Assembly: GCF_003855095.1 (NCBI RefSeq)
Contig: NZ_CP033972.1
Location: forward strand, 868,001-932,000
Direction of reading: 5' to 3'
Origin: Gordonia insulae
Lineage (GTDB): Bacteria > Actinomycetota > Actinomycetes > Mycobacteriales > Mycobacteriaceae
Length of the DNA: 64,000 bases
Shown here: positions 45,884 through 59,384 of the stretch, piece after piece
Layout: the number at the start of each line of letters is the position of its first letter
How positions within the stretch are numbered: the stretch's first letter is position 1
Notes under the pieces: generated by a model
What the model saw: only the letters and a program-made list of their open reading frames with translations
Told to the model about the DNA's origin: nothing
Database searches by the model: none
Translations under genes and position numbers: made by a program

Positions 45884-45889
45884 TACAAT
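45884..45889 (+). promoter_or_regulatory. Candidate -10 for leaderless rpe
   Basis: TACAAT is a near-consensus -10 ending 8 nt before the rpe ATG at 45898, so the mRNA should begin at or within a base or two of the start codon. No Shine-Dalgarno is present upstream of the gene. Confidence 0.6.
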
Positions 45890-45897
45890 CTGTGGTC

Positions 45898-46596
45898 ATG
45901 TGTGACACCGGCCGACCGATGATCGCCCCGTCCATCCTCTCCGCGGATTTCGCGAATCTGGGCGCCGAGGCCCGCGCGGTGGCCGGGCCCGGCGCCGATC
46001 GTGCCGACTGGCTGCACGTGGACGTGATGGATGCACACTTCGTCCCGAACCTGACGCTCGGCCTGCCGGTGGTGGAGAGCCTGCTCAAGGCGACGGACAT
46101 CCCGCTGGACTGTCACCTGATGATCGAGGATCCGGGTCGCTGGGCGCCGCCCTACGCGGAGGCGGGCGCCCACAACGTCACCTTCCACGCGGAGGCGACC
46201 GACGACCCGATCGCGGTGGCGCGGGACATCCGCGCGGCCGGCGCCAAGGCCGGGTTGAGCATCAAACCGGGCACCCCGCTGGAGCCCTACATCGAGATCC
46301 TGCGCGATTTCGACACCCTGCTGATCATGAGTGTCGAGCCCGGCTTCGGCGGTCAGAAGTTCATCCCCGAGGTGCTGGCCAAGGCGCGCGCGATCCGCAG
46401 GGTGATCGACTCCGAGGACCTTCGCCTGCTGGTGGAGATCGACGGTGGCATCAACGCCGACACGATCGAACAGGCCGCCGAGGCGGGCATCGACTGCTTC
46501 GTCGCGGGATCTGCTGTCTACGGAGCCGACGATCCGGGTGCGGCGGTCGCCGCCCTGCGCGACCAGGCCGCGGCGGCTCGCGCCACCGCGGGCTGA
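45898..46596 (+). CDS. rpe: Ribulose-phosphate 3-epimerase
   Basis: A 232-residue TIM-barrel metalloenzyme interconverting ribulose 5-phosphate and xylulose 5-phosphate. Features are [15 protein letters not shown], the metal-binding [13 protein letters not shown] and LDCHLMI, the flexible loop [12 protein letters not shown] and EIDGGIN. The ATG at 45898 fits both the family N-terminus and the adjacent -10; an in-frame GTG lies two codons upstream. ribD follows after 5 nt and probably shares its transcript. Confidence 0.95.
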   Translation: MCDTGRPMIAPSILSADFANLGAEARAVAGPGADRADWLHVDVMDAHFVPNLTLGLPVVESLLKATDIPLDCHLMIEDPGRWAPPYAEAGAHNVTFHAEATDDPIAVARDIRAAGAKAGLSIKPGTPLEPYIEILRDFDTLLIMSVEPGFGGQKFIPEVLAKARAIRRVIDSEDLRLLVEIDGGINADTIEQAAEAGIDCFVAGSAVYGADDPGAAVAALRDQAAAARATAG

Positions 46597-46601
46597 ACAC
46601 G

Positions 46602-47621
46602 ATGGCCGCGGGCGGCGGGACCGTCGACGTTGCCGGCGCCATGCGGCTGGCGATCGAGGAATCCCGGTCGGCGCAGGGGAGCAGCTCGCCGAACCCACCC
46701 GTCGGTGCGGTGATCGTGGCGCCCGACGGCTCGATCCTCGGTCGCGGGTTCACCCAGCCGCCGGGTGGCCCGCACGCCGAGGTCATGGCGTTGCGCGCCG
46801 CGGGCGAGGCCACCGCCGGTGCCATCGCGGTTGTCACGCTCGAGCCATGCGATCACACCGGGCGAACCGGACCCTGTACGAGGGCGCTGATCGAGGCGGG
46901 CGTCGCCGAGGTCCACTACGCTCTCGACGACCCGAATCCCGCCGCCGCGGGCGGCGCGCAGACGTTGCGCGCGGCCGGGGTCACCGTCGTCGGGGGTGTC
47001 GGGGCGGCCGAGGCCGAGGCCGGTCCGCTGCGTCCCTGGCTCTTCCGGCAGCGTCACGGCCGGCCACTGGTGACCGCGAAGATCGCCTCCGGGGTGGACG
47101 GGCGCATCGCGGCGCCCGACGGCACGAGTCAGTGGATCACCGGGGAGGCGGCGCGGGCCCGTGCGCACCGGCAGCGGGCGGTCCTCGATGCGATCGTCGT
47201 GGGCACCGGGACCGTCGTCCGCGACGATCCGGCCCTCACCGCTCGGGAACTCAACGGCGAGTTACGGTCTCATCAACCGACCAGGGTCGTGATGGGTTTG
47301 CGCGACGTCCCGTCCGGCGCGCAGGTCACCGACGGCCGGGCGCCGTTGCGGCACGTGCGTTCCCATGACCCGGCCGCCGTCCTCGCGGAACTCGAGGACG
47401 CGTTGTGGGTGTTGGTCGAGGGAGGACCGTCGATCATCGGCGCATTCCTGGCCGCGGGGCTCGTCGACGAACTCGAGGTCTACCTGGCGCCCGTCGTCCT
47501 GGGCGCGGGTGCCGCCTCGGTGGACATCCCCGGGATCACCACGCTGGCCGACGCGCAACGATTCTCGATCACCGCGGTCGAAACCCTCGGCGACGACGTC
47601 ATGCTGCGTTTGCGCCGATGA
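46602..47621 (+). CDS. ribD: Riboflavin biosynthesis deaminase/reductase RibD
   Basis: A 339-residue bifunctional enzyme. The N-terminal deaminase domain has zinc ligands in GGPHAEVMAL and TLEPCDHTGRTGPCTR. The C-terminal reductase domain has KIASGVDGRIA, GTGTVVRDDPALT and LVEGGPSIIGAFL. It lies upstream of the FMN riboswitch and only 5 nt after rpe, so it is probably transcribed with rpe and escapes direct riboswitch control. A strong Shine-Dalgarno is not visible. Confidence 0.95.
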   Translation: MAAGGGTVDVAGAMRLAIEESRSAQGSSSPNPPVGAVIVAPDGSILGRGFTQPPGGPHAEVMALRAAGEATAGAIAVVTLEPCDHTGRTGPCTRALIEAGVAEVHYALDDPNPAAAGGAQTLRAAGVTVVGGVGAAEAEAGPLRPWLFRQRHGRPLVTAKIASGVDGRIAAPDGTSQWITGEAARARAHRQRAVLDAIVVGTGTVVRDDPALTARELNGELRSHQPTRVVMGLRDVPSGAQVTDGRAPLRHVRSHDPAAVLAELEDALWVLVEGGPSIIGAFLAAGLVDELEVYLAPVVLGAGAASVDIPGITTLADAQRFSITAVETLGDDVMLRLRR

Positions 47622-47678
47622 CAACCCCTCGCCGTGGTGTGGCGTGGCCTTTCTCTCACCTCGTGCCGGGGAGGGCGA

Positions 47679-47707
47679 TGTCACGTCGCGTCAGGTCGTG
47701 CTAATTT
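47679..47707 (+). promoter_or_regulatory. Candidate promoter of the riboswitch-controlled rib operon
   Basis: TAATTT at 47702-47707 is a good -10, with TGTCAC at 47679-47684 as a weak -35 at 17-nt spacing. Transcription would start near 47714, just ahead of the first riboswitch helix at 47718. Confidence 0.5.
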
Positions 47708-47717
47708 CGATGTCAGA

Positions 47718-47867
47718 GTTCTCGGGGCGGGGTGCAATTCCCCACCGGCGGTGATGGTGTCCGAACCGATGTCCGGACATCCAGCCCGCGAGCGCCTGCC
47801 GACCGGCAGGGTCAGCAGATCCGGTGTGAATCCGGAGCCGACGGTCATAGTCCGGATGAGAGAGAAC
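47718..47867 (+). ncRNA. FMN riboswitch (RFN element)
   Basis: The conserved RFN blocks appear in order: CTCGGGGCGGGGTGCAATTC, CCCACCGGCGGT, AGCCCGCGAGCG, the GATCCGGTGTGAATCCGGAG region, GCCGACGGTCATAGTC and CGGATGAGAGAGAAC. The closing helix P1 pairs GTTCTC (47718-47723) with GAGAAC (47862-47867). An extra stem (GTGTCCG with CGGACAT) extends one arm. FMN binding is expected to reduce expression of the downstream ribE operon. Confidence 0.96.
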
Positions 47868-47886
47868 GGGCACCGTCGACGGCCGC

Positions 47887-47930
47887 CCTCATCTCCCATC
47901 GCTGTCTGCTCCGAGCGAGGACATGAGGAG
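47887..47930 (+). promoter_or_regulatory. Predicted Shine-Dalgarno sequestering stem before ribE
   Basis: CCTCAT (47887-47892) can pair with ATGAGG (47923-47928), which overlaps the ribE Shine-Dalgarno GAGGAG. The same upstream strand (CTCATC, 47888-47893) can instead pair with GATGAG (47855-47860) inside the riboswitch. No intrinsic terminator with a T tract lies between riboswitch and gene. Control at translation start is therefore the likely mode. Confidence 0.5.
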
Positions 47931-47936
47931 CGCCAC

Positions 47937-48611
47937 GTGTTTACCGGGATCGTCGAGGAACTCGGCACCATCGTCCGTCGCGACGATCTGTCCGACGCCG
48001 CCCGCCTGACCGTCCGTGGACCCCTGGTCACCAGCGATGCCAAGTTCGGCGACTCCATCGCCGTCAACGGCGTGTGCCTGACGGTCGTGGAGCAGAGTCC
48101 CGACGAGTTCACCGTCGACGTGATGGCCGAGACCCTGAACCGCAGCTCGCTGGCCGCGCTCGGCGCCGGCAGCCCGGTCAACCTCGAACGCGCCATGGCC
48201 GCGGGCGGTCGCTTCGGCGGTCACATCGTGCAGGGCCACGTGGATGGTGTCGGTGAGATCGTCTCGGTGACGCCGTCCGAGCACTGGACCATCGTGCGTA
48301 TCGCGGTCCCCGACGAACTGAGCCGCTACATCGTGGAAAAGGGATCGATCACCGTCGACGGGGTCTCCTTGACCGTCGCGGCACTCGGTGACGCCACCTC
48401 CGGCGGCACGTGGTTCGAGATCTCCCTCATCCCGACGACGCTGCAGGAGACGAATCTGGGATCCATCACCGCGGGCAACCCGGTGAATCTCGAGGTCGAC
48501 GTGATCGCCAAGTACGTCGAGCGCCTTCATCCCGCCCTGCGGGAGCGTGCCCACCCACAGGTGGCCACCACGGGCGACGATGGCAGACACGACACGTCAG
48601 AAGTGGAGTGA
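47937..48611 (+). CDS. ribE: Riboflavin synthase alpha subunit
   Basis: A 224-residue protein of two homologous beta-barrel halves, each binding one lumazine. The start [10 protein letters not shown] and repeats NGVCLTVV and DGVSLTVA, with [13 protein letters not shown] between, are diagnostic. It dismutates two 6,7-dimethyl-8-ribityllumazine into riboflavin. The GTG start has GAGGAG at 47925-47930. It is the first gene after the FMN riboswitch. Some schemes call this gene ribC. Confidence 0.96.
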   Translation: MFTGIVEELGTIVRRDDLSDAARLTVRGPLVTSDAKFGDSIAVNGVCLTVVEQSPDEFTVDVMAETLNRSSLAALGAGSPVNLERAMAAGGRFGGHIVQGHVDGVGEIVSVTPSEHWTIVRIAVPDELSRYIVEKGSITVDGVSLTVAALGDATSGGTWFEISLIPTTLQETNLGSITAGNPVNLEVDVIAKYVERLHPALRERAHPQVATTGDDGRHDTSEVE

Positions 48612-48615
48612 TGAA

Positions 48616-50899
<2,284 letters not shown>

Positions 50900-50945
50900 C
50901 ACGGGCCGCCCGATCGCCCTCCGGAGTCGTGTCGCACCACTCGAC

Positions 50946-50951
50946 TAGCCT
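50946..50951 (+). promoter_or_regulatory. Candidate -10 for leaderless uvrC
   Basis: TAGCCT fits TANNNT and ends 7 nt before the uvrC GTG at 50959. No Shine-Dalgarno is present, so a leaderless transcript is likely. It supports GTG 50959 over an earlier in-frame start at 50929. Confidence 0.5.
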
Positions 50952-50958
50952 GGGACAC

Positions 50959-53001
50959 GTGGCCGACCCGACAACCTACCGTCCCGCCGCGGGGACGATC
51001 CCCACCGATCCGGGGGTCTACAAGTTCCGCGACGTGCACGGCCGGGTCATCTACGTGGGCAAGGCCAAGAACCTCCGATCGCGGCTCACGTCGTACTTCG
51101 CCGACGTCGTGTCCCTGCATCCCCGGACCCGGCAGATGGTCACCACCGCCGCGTCGGTCGAGTGGACGGTCGTCGGCACCGAGGTGGAGGCCCTTCAGCT
51201 CGAATACAACTGGATCAAGGAGTTCGATCCGCGGTTCAACGTCCGCTACCGCGACGACAAGAGCTATCCCGTGCTGGCGGTCACCCTCAACGAGGAGTAC
51301 CCACGCCTGTTCGTCTACCGCGGTCCGCGACGTCGGGGGGTCCGCTACTTCGGTCCCTACTCGCATGCGTGGGCGATCCGCGAGACGGTCGATCTGCTCA
51401 CCCGGGTGTTCCCCGCCCGGACGTGCTCCACCGGCGTGTTCAAACGGCACCGGCAGATCGACCGGCCGTGCCTGCTCGGCTACATCGACAAGTGTTCGGC
51501 GCCCTGCGTCGGCCGGGTGTCCGCCGACGAGCACCGCGAGATCGTCGAGGACTTCTGCGACTTCCTCGCCGGTCGGACCGACCAGATGATCCGCAAGCTC
51601 GAACGTGAGATGACTTCGGCCGCAGAGGAACTCGATTTCGAGCGCGCGGCGCGGCTGCGTGATGACGTCGGCGCGATGCGCCGCGCGATGGAGAAGCAGG
51701 CGGTGGTGCTCGGTGACGGCACGGACGCCGACGTGGTCGCCATGGTCGGCGATGAACTCGAGGTGTCGGTCCAGGTCTTCCACGTTCGCGGCGGACGTGT
51801 CCGCGGCCAGCGCGGATGGGTGGTCGAGCGGTCCGACGACGACTCGATGGGGGAGCAGGTGTCGCAGTTCGTCACCCAGTTCTACGGCGCCCAGGTCGAT
51901 CTCGACGCATCGGTGCAGATCGACGACGGCCGCGCGCGGGGCGAGTCGATCCCGCGCGAGGTGCTGGTCCCCGAACTCCCGGACGATCAGGCGGAACTGC
52001 AGGAGTGGCTGTCCGAGCTCCGGGGCAGCCGGGTGGCGCTGCGTGTACCGCAGCGCGGCGACAAGAAAGCGCTCTTCGACACGGTGGCCCGGAACGCATC
52101 AGAGGCGTTGACACAACACAAGTTACGGCGGGCAGGTGACCTCACGACACGCTCGGCGGCGCTGACTGAACTGCAGGAGACACTCGGCCTCGACCAGGCA
52201 CCGTTGCGGATCGAGTGCATCGACATCTCGCACGTCCAGGGCACCGACGTGGTGGCATCGCTGGTGGTCTTCGAAGACGGATTGGCGCGCAAATCGGACT
52301 ATCGCCACTACTCGATCCGCCAGGCGGCCGGCGAGGGACGGTCCGACGACGTCGCGTCGATCGCCGAGGTCACCCGTCGCCGGTTCCTGCGTCATCGTCA
52401 GGACCAGGAGGCACCGGAGCGGCCCGCGGTGGATCCGGAGTCCGGCCGGCCCCGGAAGTTCGCTTATCCGCCAAACCTTTTCGTGGTCGACGGCGGAGCG
52501 CCCCAGGTGCACGCCGCGTCATCGGTTCTCGACGAACTCGGCGTGACCGACGTGGCGGTCATCGGTCTGGCCAAACGGCTGGAGGAGGTCTGGGTCCCGG
52601 GCGATGATGAACCGGTGATCCTGCCCCGGACCAGTGAGGCGCTGTTCCTGCTCCAACGGGTGCGCGACGAGGCGCATCGGTTCGCGATCACCTTCCACCG
52701 GAGCAAGCGCAGCAAGCGGATGACCGAGTCGGTGCTGGACGGGGTACCCGGTCTCGGCCGGACCAGACGCACCGCGCTGGTCACCCATTTCGGATCGGTG
52801 GCGCGCCTGCGGGAGGCGACGCTGGAGGACATCTCCGGTGTGCCCGGGATCGGGATGGCGACGGCCCGGGCGGTCGCGGCGGCCCTGTCCGGCGACACCG
52901 CGGCCGACGGCACCGCGCCAGACGGTGATGTTCCCGAGAGCGCCGATCCGGTGTACACATCCGACCGAGTGGAGGAGACGACCGGTGACCGAGCACCCTG
53001 A
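50959..53001 (+). CDS. uvrC: Excinuclease ABC subunit C
   Basis: A 680-residue nucleotide excision repair nuclease. The N-terminal GIY-YIG domain (about 10-95: [27 protein letters not shown]) makes the 3' cut. A Cys-containing region, the UVR motif ([14 protein letters not shown]), the RNase H-like C-terminal nuclease with [15 protein letters not shown] for the 5' cut, and helix-hairpin-helix motifs near the end ([30 protein letters not shown]) follow. Translation from GTG 50959 gives [15 protein letters not shown]. The end overlaps rapZ by 17 nt. Confidence 0.95.
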   Translation: MADPTTYRPAAGTIPTDPGVYKFRDVHGRVIYVGKAKNLRSRLTSYFADVVSLHPRTRQMVTTAASVEWTVVGTEVEALQLEYNWIKEFDPRFNVRYRDDKSYPVLAVTLNEEYPRLFVYRGPRRRGVRYFGPYSHAWAIRETVDLLTRVFPARTCSTGVFKRHRQIDRPCLLGYIDKCSAPCVGRVSADEHREIVEDFCDFLAGRTDQMIRKLEREMTSAAEELDFERAARLRDDVGAMRRAMEKQAVVLGDGTDADVVAMVGDELEVSVQVFHVRGGRVRGQRGWVVERSDDDSMGEQVSQFVTQFYGAQVDLDASVQIDDGRARGESIPREVLVPELPDDQAELQEWLSELRGSRVALRVPQRGDKKALFDTVARNASEALTQHKLRRAGDLTTRSAALTELQETLGLDQAPLRIECIDISHVQGTDVVASLVVFEDGLARKSDYRHYSIRQAAGEGRSDDVASIAEVTRRRFLRHRQDQEAPERPAVDPESGRPRKFAYPPNLFVVDGGAPQVHAASSVLDELGVTDVAVIGLAKRLEEVWVPGDDEPVILPRTSEALFLLQRVRDEAHRFAITFHRSKRSKRMTESVLDGVPGLGRTRRTALVTHFGSVARLREATLEDISGVPGIGMATARAVAAALSGDTAADGTAPDGDVPESADPVYTSDRVEETTGDRAP

Positions 53002-53914
53002 CACCGTGAGCACCGACGACACCGACGCCGTGGGCGGCCTGATCGTGCTGTTCGTCGCGGGTATGTCCGGTGCCGGCAGATCGACGGCGGCCAACGTCCT
53101 CGAGGACGACGGTTGGTACGTGGCCGACAACGTGCCACCCACCCTGATCTCCACGATGATCGAGATGGTCCGTGAGTCCGACCCGGCCATCTCCCGGCTG
53201 GCGATGGTGATCCGCGCGTCCGACGAGGCGATCGGCAGTCAGCTCGACGACGTCCGAAAGACGTTGGAGGCGTCGGGTGCCCGCACGATGATCCTGTTCC
53301 TCGATGCGAGCGAACAGGTCCTCGTCCGTCGCTTCGAACAGGTCCGGCGCCGCCATCCCCTGCAGGGCAGGGAGACCCTGGTCGACGGCATAGCGCGGGA
53401 ACGGGTCATCCTCGCACCCATCAAGAACGCGGCCGATCTGGTGGTCGAGACCTCCGCGCTGACCGCGGCCAAGCTGCGGGAGGTGGTCGAGGGGGTGTAC
53501 CCCGACGAGGCCGACAACCGGCTCAGCGTGGCGGTGCAGTCCTTCGGGTTCAAGTACGGACTGCCGATCGATTCCGATCTCGTCGCCGACGCACGCTTCC
53601 TGCCGAACCCGCACTGGGTACCCGAACTGCGGGAACAGACGGGTCGTGACGGGCCGGTCCGCGATTACGTGCTCGGCCAGGACGGTGCGGGGCGTTTCGT
53701 CGACCTCTACCTCGAACTCGTCGGTCTGGTGACCCCGGGTTATCTCCGGGAAGGCAAGCGGTACATGACGATCAGCATCGGCTGCACCGGTGGGAAGCAT
53801 CGCAGTGTGGCGATCTCCGAGGCGATCGGCGCCAGACTGCGCGCGCTGACCGACGGCGGAGGTGCCGCCAGGTACGACGTCCGGGTGATGCATCGCGATC
53901 TGGGCCGCGAATGA
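52985..53914 (+). CDS. rapZ: RapZ-like nucleotide-binding protein
   Basis: A 309-residue P-loop protein. The Walker A variant is [19 protein letters not shown]; the YVADNVPP segment, [13 protein letters not shown] and the C-terminal [13 protein letters not shown] are characteristic. In E. coli RapZ binds GlmZ RNA; that system is absent in actinobacteria, so the role here is open, probably cell-envelope sugar sensing alongside YvcK. The GTG at 52985 was chosen because GGAGGAG lies 7 nt upstream inside uvrC. It overlaps yvcK by ATGA. Confidence 0.92.
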   Translation: MTEHPDTVSTDDTDAVGGLIVLFVAGMSGAGRSTAANVLEDDGWYVADNVPPTLISTMIEMVRESDPAISRLAMVIRASDEAIGSQLDDVRKTLEASGARTMILFLDASEQVLVRRFEQVRRRHPLQGRETLVDGIARERVILAPIKNAADLVVETSALTAAKLREVVEGVYPDEADNRLSVAVQSFGFKYGLPIDSDLVADARFLPNPHWVPELREQTGRDGPVRDYVLGQDGAGRFVDLYLELVGLVTPGYLREGKRYMTISIGCTGGKHRSVAISEAIGARLRALTDGGGAARYDVRVMHRDLGRE

Positions 53915-54960
53915 ACGCCCCGGACGAGTCGGCCGCCCGCATGCGGATCGTCGCCCTCGGCGGCGGTCACGGGCTGTACGCGACCCTGACCGCGATGCGC
54001 TATCTCAGTTCCGACGTCACGGCGGTGGTGACCGTCGCCGACGACGGCGGGTCGTCGGGCCGGTTGCGCGCCGAGCTCGGGGTGATCCCGCCCGGTGACC
54101 TGCGGATGGCCTTGTCGGCCTTGATGTCCGCGCCCGCCGCCCTGGCGGCGCGGTCGTCGGAGCCGGGCCGCCTCAATCGGGACGGGCATCAGTTGTGGGC
54201 GAACACCTTTCAGCATCGGTTCGGGGGACGCGGCGCGTTGGCCGGACATCCGATCGGCAACCTGCTGCTGGCGGGGCTGACCGAGATGACCGGCAATCCG
54301 GTGGCGGCCCTCGACGAACTGATCGACGTGTTCGACATCGACGGCCGGGTCCTGCCGATGTCGACCGGTCCGCTCGAGATCGAGGCCGACGTCTCCGGCC
54401 TGGAGAGCGATCCGCGGATCAGTCGCTGCATCCGCGGGCAGGTGGCGGTGGCCACGACACCGGGGAAGGTTCGTCGGGTGCGGCTGCTGCCGACCGAACC
54501 ACCGGCCTGCGACGAGGCACTCGAGGCGATCCGCACCGCGGACCTGGTCGTCCTCGGGCCCGGATCATGGTTCTCCAGTGTCATTCCGCACGTGCTCGTA
54601 CCCGAACAGTTGAATGCGTTGGGGGAGACGGCGGCCCGCAAGATGCTGTTCGTGAACCTCGCCCCCGAGCCCGGCGAGACCACCGGATTCTCGGTGGAAC
54701 GACACCTGCACGTGTTGCACGCACACGCCGATGTCCTCCGGGTGGATGACATCGTCGTCGACGCGGCATCGGTCCCGGCCGGACGTGAGAGGGATCACCT
54801 GGTCCGTGCGGCCGCATTGTTCGGCGCCCAGCTGCATGTCGGTGACCTCGCTGTTCCCGGCCGGCACGTCCATGACCCGGAGAAAGTCGCCACCCTGGTG
54901 AACCAACTGTGCGAAGGTGAATTGAGTCGATACGCTGTCCGGGCGCAAGAATCGCAGTGA
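53911..54960 (+). CDS. yvcK: YvcK/GlmR (CofD-like) UDP-sugar-binding protein
   Basis: A 349-residue CofD-fold protein. The N-terminal nucleotide loop ALGGGHGLYATLTAMR and TVADDGGSSGRLRAELG are conserved, as are GPGSWFSSVIPHVLV and the central GNLLLAGL. Members bind UDP-GlcNAc and adjust carbon flow into peptidoglycan (CuvA in M. tuberculosis). The ATG overlaps the rapZ stop. The rapZ-yvcK-whiA order is conserved in Gram-positive bacteria. Confidence 0.94.
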   Translation: MNAPDESAARMRIVALGGGHGLYATLTAMRYLSSDVTAVVTVADDGGSSGRLRAELGVIPPGDLRMALSALMSAPAALAARSSEPGRLNRDGHQLWANTFQHRFGGRGALAGHPIGNLLLAGLTEMTGNPVAALDELIDVFDIDGRVLPMSTGPLEIEADVSGLESDPRISRCIRGQVAVATTPGKVRRVRLLPTEPPACDEALEAIRTADLVVLGPGSWFSSVIPHVLVPEQLNALGETAARKMLFVNLAPEPGETTGFSVERHLHVLHAHADVLRVDDIVVDAASVPAGRERDHLVRAAALFGAQLHVGDLAVPGRHVHDPEKVATLVNQLCEGELSRYAVRAQESQ

Positions 54961-55138
54961 GTCGTGCACGCCGATGACGGCATGATGATGGCGCCATGGT
55001 GGTGACACGGAGTCGGGAGGGCGCGGTCGAGGACCGCAGCATCCCGGCCCCGCGGACGCGCGACCTCCGCGCGGCGGGGATGCCTCGCTGATGCGGATGC
55101 AGATGGAGGTCCCCTCCTGGCGCACCACGGCGCGACCC

Positions 55139-55163
55139 GTGACAGGAGGATCGTGACAGGAGG
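55139..55163 (+). repeat. Duplicated Shine-Dalgarno block before whiA
   Basis: GTGACAGGAGG occurs at 55139-55149 and again at 55153-55163, a 14-nt period. Each copy holds AGGAGG and a GTG. Together they offer two ribosome sites and two starts (GTG 55153, or GTG 55174/ATG 55180). The preceding 54961-55138 contains a small hairpin (GGAGG, tcc, CCTCC near 55106) and no gene. Confidence 0.8.
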
Positions 55164-55173
55164 GCAGGGACCG

Positions 55174-56157
55174 GTGGCGATGACCGCAGCGGTGAAGGAC
55201 GAACTCTCTCGTCTGACGGTGACTCAGGTGAGTTGCCGCAAGGCGGAGGTGTCGGCGTTGCTCCGCTTCGCCGGCGGGCTGCACATCGTGGCGGGCCGGG
55301 TGGTGGTCGAGGCCGAGGTGGATCTCGGCAATGTCGCCCGCCGACTGCGCAGGGAGATCTTCGATCTGTACGGATACGGCTCCGACGTCCACGTGCTGCG
55401 CAGCGGGGGAATCCGCAAGGGCGCCCGCTACATCGTGCGGATCACCAAGGACGGTGAGGGGCTGGCGCGACAGACCGGGCTCCTCGACCTACGCGGACGC
55501 CCGGTGCGCGGGCTGCCCGCCCAGGTCGTCGGCGGCAGCGTTGCCGATGCGGAAGCCGCCTGGCGCGGCGCGTTTCTCGCCCACGGGTCCCTCACCGAAC
55601 CCGGCCGGTCCTCGGCGCTGGAGGTCAGCTGTCCGGGTCCGGAGGCCGCGCTGGCGCTCGTCGGTGCCGCCCGACGACTCGGGGTGTCGGCCAAGGCGCG
55701 CGAGGTCCGCGGCGCCGACCGCGTGGTGATCCGCGACGGTGAGGCCATCGGTGCGTTGCTGACCCGGATGGGTGCCCACGACACACGCCTGGTCTGGGAG
55801 GAGCGCCGCATGCGTCGCGAGGTGCGGGCCACCGCCAATCGGCTGGCCAACTTCGACGACGCCAACCTCCGCCGGTCCGCCCGGGCCGCGGTCGCGGCGG
55901 CCGCCAGGGTCGAGCGGGCGCTCGACATCCTCGGCGACGAGGTGCCCGATCACCTGGTGGCGGCCGGCCAGTTGCGGATCACGCATCGGCAGGCGTCGCT
56001 GGAGGAACTCGGTCAGCTCGCCGACCCGCCGATGACCAAGGACGCGGTGGCCGGGCGGATCCGCAGGCTGCTCTCGATGGCGGACAAGAAGGCCCGCACC
56101 GAGGGGATCCCGGACACCGAATCGGCCGTCACGTCCGACCTGCTCGACGAAGCCTGA
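55174..56157 (+). CDS. whiA: WhiA sporulation/cell-division regulator
   Basis: A 327-residue protein with an N-terminal LAGLIDADG-like fold and a C-terminal helix-turn-helix, required for sporulation in Streptomyces together with WhiB. Highly conserved sequence includes [55 protein letters not shown] and [19 protein letters not shown] 55174 gives [14 protein letters not shown], the family N-terminus, and lies 9 nt after the second AGGAGGG. GTG 55153 would add seven residues. Confidence 0.95.
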   Translation: MAMTAAVKDELSRLTVTQVSCRKAEVSALLRFAGGLHIVAGRVVVEAEVDLGNVARRLRREIFDLYGYGSDVHVLRSGGIRKGARYIVRITKDGEGLARQTGLLDLRGRPVRGLPAQVVGGSVADAEAAWRGAFLAHGSLTEPGRSSALEVSCPGPEAALALVGAARRLGVSAKAREVRGADRVVIRDGEAIGALLTRMGAHDTRLVWEERRMRREVRATANRLANFDDANLRRSARAAVAAAARVERALDILGDEVPDHLVAAGQLRITHRQASLEELGQLADPPMTKDAVAGRIRRLLSMADKKARTEGIPDTESAVTSDLLDEA

Positions 56158-56194
56158 CGTCGACCTTCTACCACGCCGGGGCGAATTGCACCCA

Positions 56195-56224
56195 TTGGAT
56201 GCCCATCTCATGCGGTCCTATTAG
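56195..56224 (+). promoter_or_regulatory. Candidate gap promoter
   Basis: TTGGAT at 56195-56200 and TATTAG at 56219-56224 are spaced by 18 nt and resemble a housekeeping promoter; the overlapping TAGGCT at 56222-56227 is an alternative -10. The leader would be about 90 nt, ending with AAGGAG before the gap GTG. Confidence 0.5.
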
Positions 56225-56298
56225 GCTGAAGTGGGCCGTGGGTCAGTTCACCATCGTGAACAACGACCGCGTTCCCGGTCCGCAGGCCTTGATGATGA

Positions 56299-57336
<1,038 letters not shown>

Positions 57337-57369
57337 TCGGACCCTCGAACTCCTAGGAGTAACACCGCC

Positions 57370-58581
57370 ATGGGTGTACCCACACTGAAAGACCTTCTGG
57401 ATGAAGGCGTTTCGGGTAGGGGAGTGCTGGTCCGGTCGGATTTCAACGTTCCGCTCGACGGGACCACGATCACCGACCCGGGCCGAATCCTTGCCTCGCT
57501 GCCGACGCTGTCGGCCCTGATCGACGCCGGTGCGAAGGTCATCATCACCGCCCATCTCGGCCGTCCGAAGGGCGAACCGGATCCGAAGTACTCCCTCGCG
57601 CCGGTCGCCGCGCGGCTGGGCGAGGAGCTCGGCCGCAACGTCCAACTGGCCGGTGATGTCGTCGGGACCGATGCGCTCGCCCGCGCCGAGGGATTGACCG
57701 ACGGTGACGTCCTGCTGCTGGAGAACGTGCGGTTCGACCCGCGCGAGACCTCCAAGGACGAGGCCGAACGGGACTCGCTGGCCAAGGCGCTGGTCGAACT
57801 CGTCGGCGACGACGGCGCGTTCGTCTCGGACGGCTTCGGTGTGGTGCACCGCAAGCAGGCGTCGGTCTACGACGTCGCCAAGCTGTTGCCGCATTACGCA
57901 GGCAATCTCGTGGCCGCCGAGGTGGAGGTGCTCTCGAAGCTCACCCACGACGTCGCCCGTCCCTACGCCGTCGTGCTCGGCGGGTCCAAGGTGTCCGACA
58001 AGCTCGGGGTGATCGAGGCACTCGCACCCAAGGTGGACACCCTGGTCATCGGTGGCGGCATGGCATTCACATTCCTTGCCGCACAAGGGCATCCGGTCGG
58101 CACGTCGCTGCTGCAGGAAGATCAGATCGGCGTCTGCAAGGATCTGCTCGAACGCTTCGGCGACGTGATCCGACTCCCGGTCGACGTGGTCGTCGCGGAC
58201 AAGTTCGCCGCCGATGCGGAGGCGAAGACGGTGCCGGTCGAGGAGATCCCGGACGGCTGGATGGGTCTCGACATCGGTCCGGAATCGGTGAAACGGTTCG
58301 CGGCCGTGCTGTCCGGCGCCCAGACCATCTTCTGGAACGGACCCTCGGGCGTCTTCGAGTTCGAGAAGTTCGCCGCGGGTACCCGCGGCGTGGCCGAGGC
58401 GATCGCGGCGACCACAAAGGGCGGTGCGTTCACCGTGGTCGGTGGCGGCGACTCGGCCGCGGCGGTGCGCACCCTGGGATTGCCGGATTCGGACTTCTCC
58501 CACATCTCGACCGGCGGCGGCGCGTCGCTGGAGTACCTGGAGGGCAAGGAGTTGCCCGGACTGAAAGTGCTGGAGAGCTGA
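57370..58581 (+). CDS. pgk: Phosphoglycerate kinase
   Basis: A 403-residue two-domain kinase making ATP and 3-phosphoglycerate. Visible blocks are [55 protein letters not shown] and the hinge/ATP region [15 protein letters not shown], then [10 protein letters not shown]. Its ATG lies 33 nt after gap, with a CTAGGAGTAAC ribosome site. It joins tpiA by TGATG. Confidence 0.97.
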   Translation: MGVPTLKDLLDEGVSGRGVLVRSDFNVPLDGTTITDPGRILASLPTLSALIDAGAKVIITAHLGRPKGEPDPKYSLAPVAARLGEELGRNVQLAGDVVGTDALARAEGLTDGDVLLLENVRFDPRETSKDEAERDSLAKALVELVGDDGAFVSDGFGVVHRKQASVYDVAKLLPHYAGNLVAAEVEVLSKLTHDVARPYAVVLGGSKVSDKLGVIEALAPKVDTLVIGGGMAFTFLAAQGHPVGTSLLQEDQIGVCKDLLERFGDVIRLPVDVVVADKFAADAEAKTVPVEEIPDGWMGLDIGPESVKRFAAVLSGAQTIFWNGPSGVFEFEKFAAGTRGVAEAIAATTKGGAFTVVGGGDSAAAVRTLGLPDSDFSHISTGGGASLEYLEGKELPGLKVLES

Positions 58582-59366
58582 TGGGTCGGAAACCGCTGAT
58601 CGCGGGCAACTGGAAGATGAACCTCAACCACCTCGAGGCCATCGCTCTGGTGCAGAAGATCGCATTTGCCCTGCCCGCCAAGTACTTCGACAAGGTCGAT
58701 GTCACGGTGATCCCGCCGTTCACCGACATCCGTAGCGTGCAGACGGTGGTCGACGGCGACAAACTCCTGGTGACTTACGGCGCGCAGGACCTGTCCGAGC
58801 ACGATTCGGGCGCCTACACCGGTGAGATCAGTGGAGCCTTCCTGGCGAAGCTCGGCTGCACCTATGTGGTCGTCGGACACTCCGAGCGCCGCACGATGCA
58901 CGCGGAGACCGACGAGGTGGTCCTCGCCAAGACCAAGGCCGCGCTGCGGCATGGTCTGACCCCGATCGTCTGCATCGGTGAGGGACTCGAGGTCCGTGAG
59001 TCCGGCGAGCAGGTCGCCTACAACGTCGCCCAGCTCAAGGGGTCGCTGGCGGGTCTGTCCGCGGAGGAGATCGGCAAGGTCGTCATCGCGTACGAACCCG
59101 TCTGGGCGATCGGCACCGGCCGGGTGGCCAGCGCCGAGGACGCACAGGAGGTGTGCTCGGCGGTCCGCGGCGCACTCGGCGAGATCGCCGACAAGGCGAC
59201 CGCCGATTCCGTCCGGGTCCTCTACGGCGGGTCGGTGAACGCCAAGAACGTCGGCGACATCGTGGGTCAGACCGATGTGGACGGTGCGCTGGTCGGCGGA
59301 GCCTCGCTCAAGTCGGACGAGTTCGCCAACCTGTCGGCCATCGCCGCAGGTGGACCCCTTCCGTGA
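58581..59366 (+). CDS. tpiA: Triosephosphate isomerase
   Basis: A 261-residue TIM barrel. The substrate Lys is in AGNWKMNLN, the catalytic His in VVGHSERR (about 99) and catalytic Glu in [11 protein letters not shown] (about 172). The phosphate loop YGGSVNAKN is intact. The start shares a base with the pgk stop. Confidence 0.97.
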   Translation: MGRKPLIAGNWKMNLNHLEAIALVQKIAFALPAKYFDKVDVTVIPPFTDIRSVQTVVDGDKLLVTYGAQDLSEHDSGAYTGEISGAFLAKLGCTYVVVGHSERRTMHAETDEVVLAKTKAALRHGLTPIVCIGEGLEVRESGEQVAYNVAQLKGSLAGLSAEEIGKVVIAYEPVWAIGTGRVASAEDAQEVCSAVRGALGEIADKATADSVRVLYGGSVNAKNVGDIVGQTDVDGALVGGASLKSDEFANLSAIAAGGPLP

Positions 59367-59384
59367 CGATCGGGGCGTAACGCG

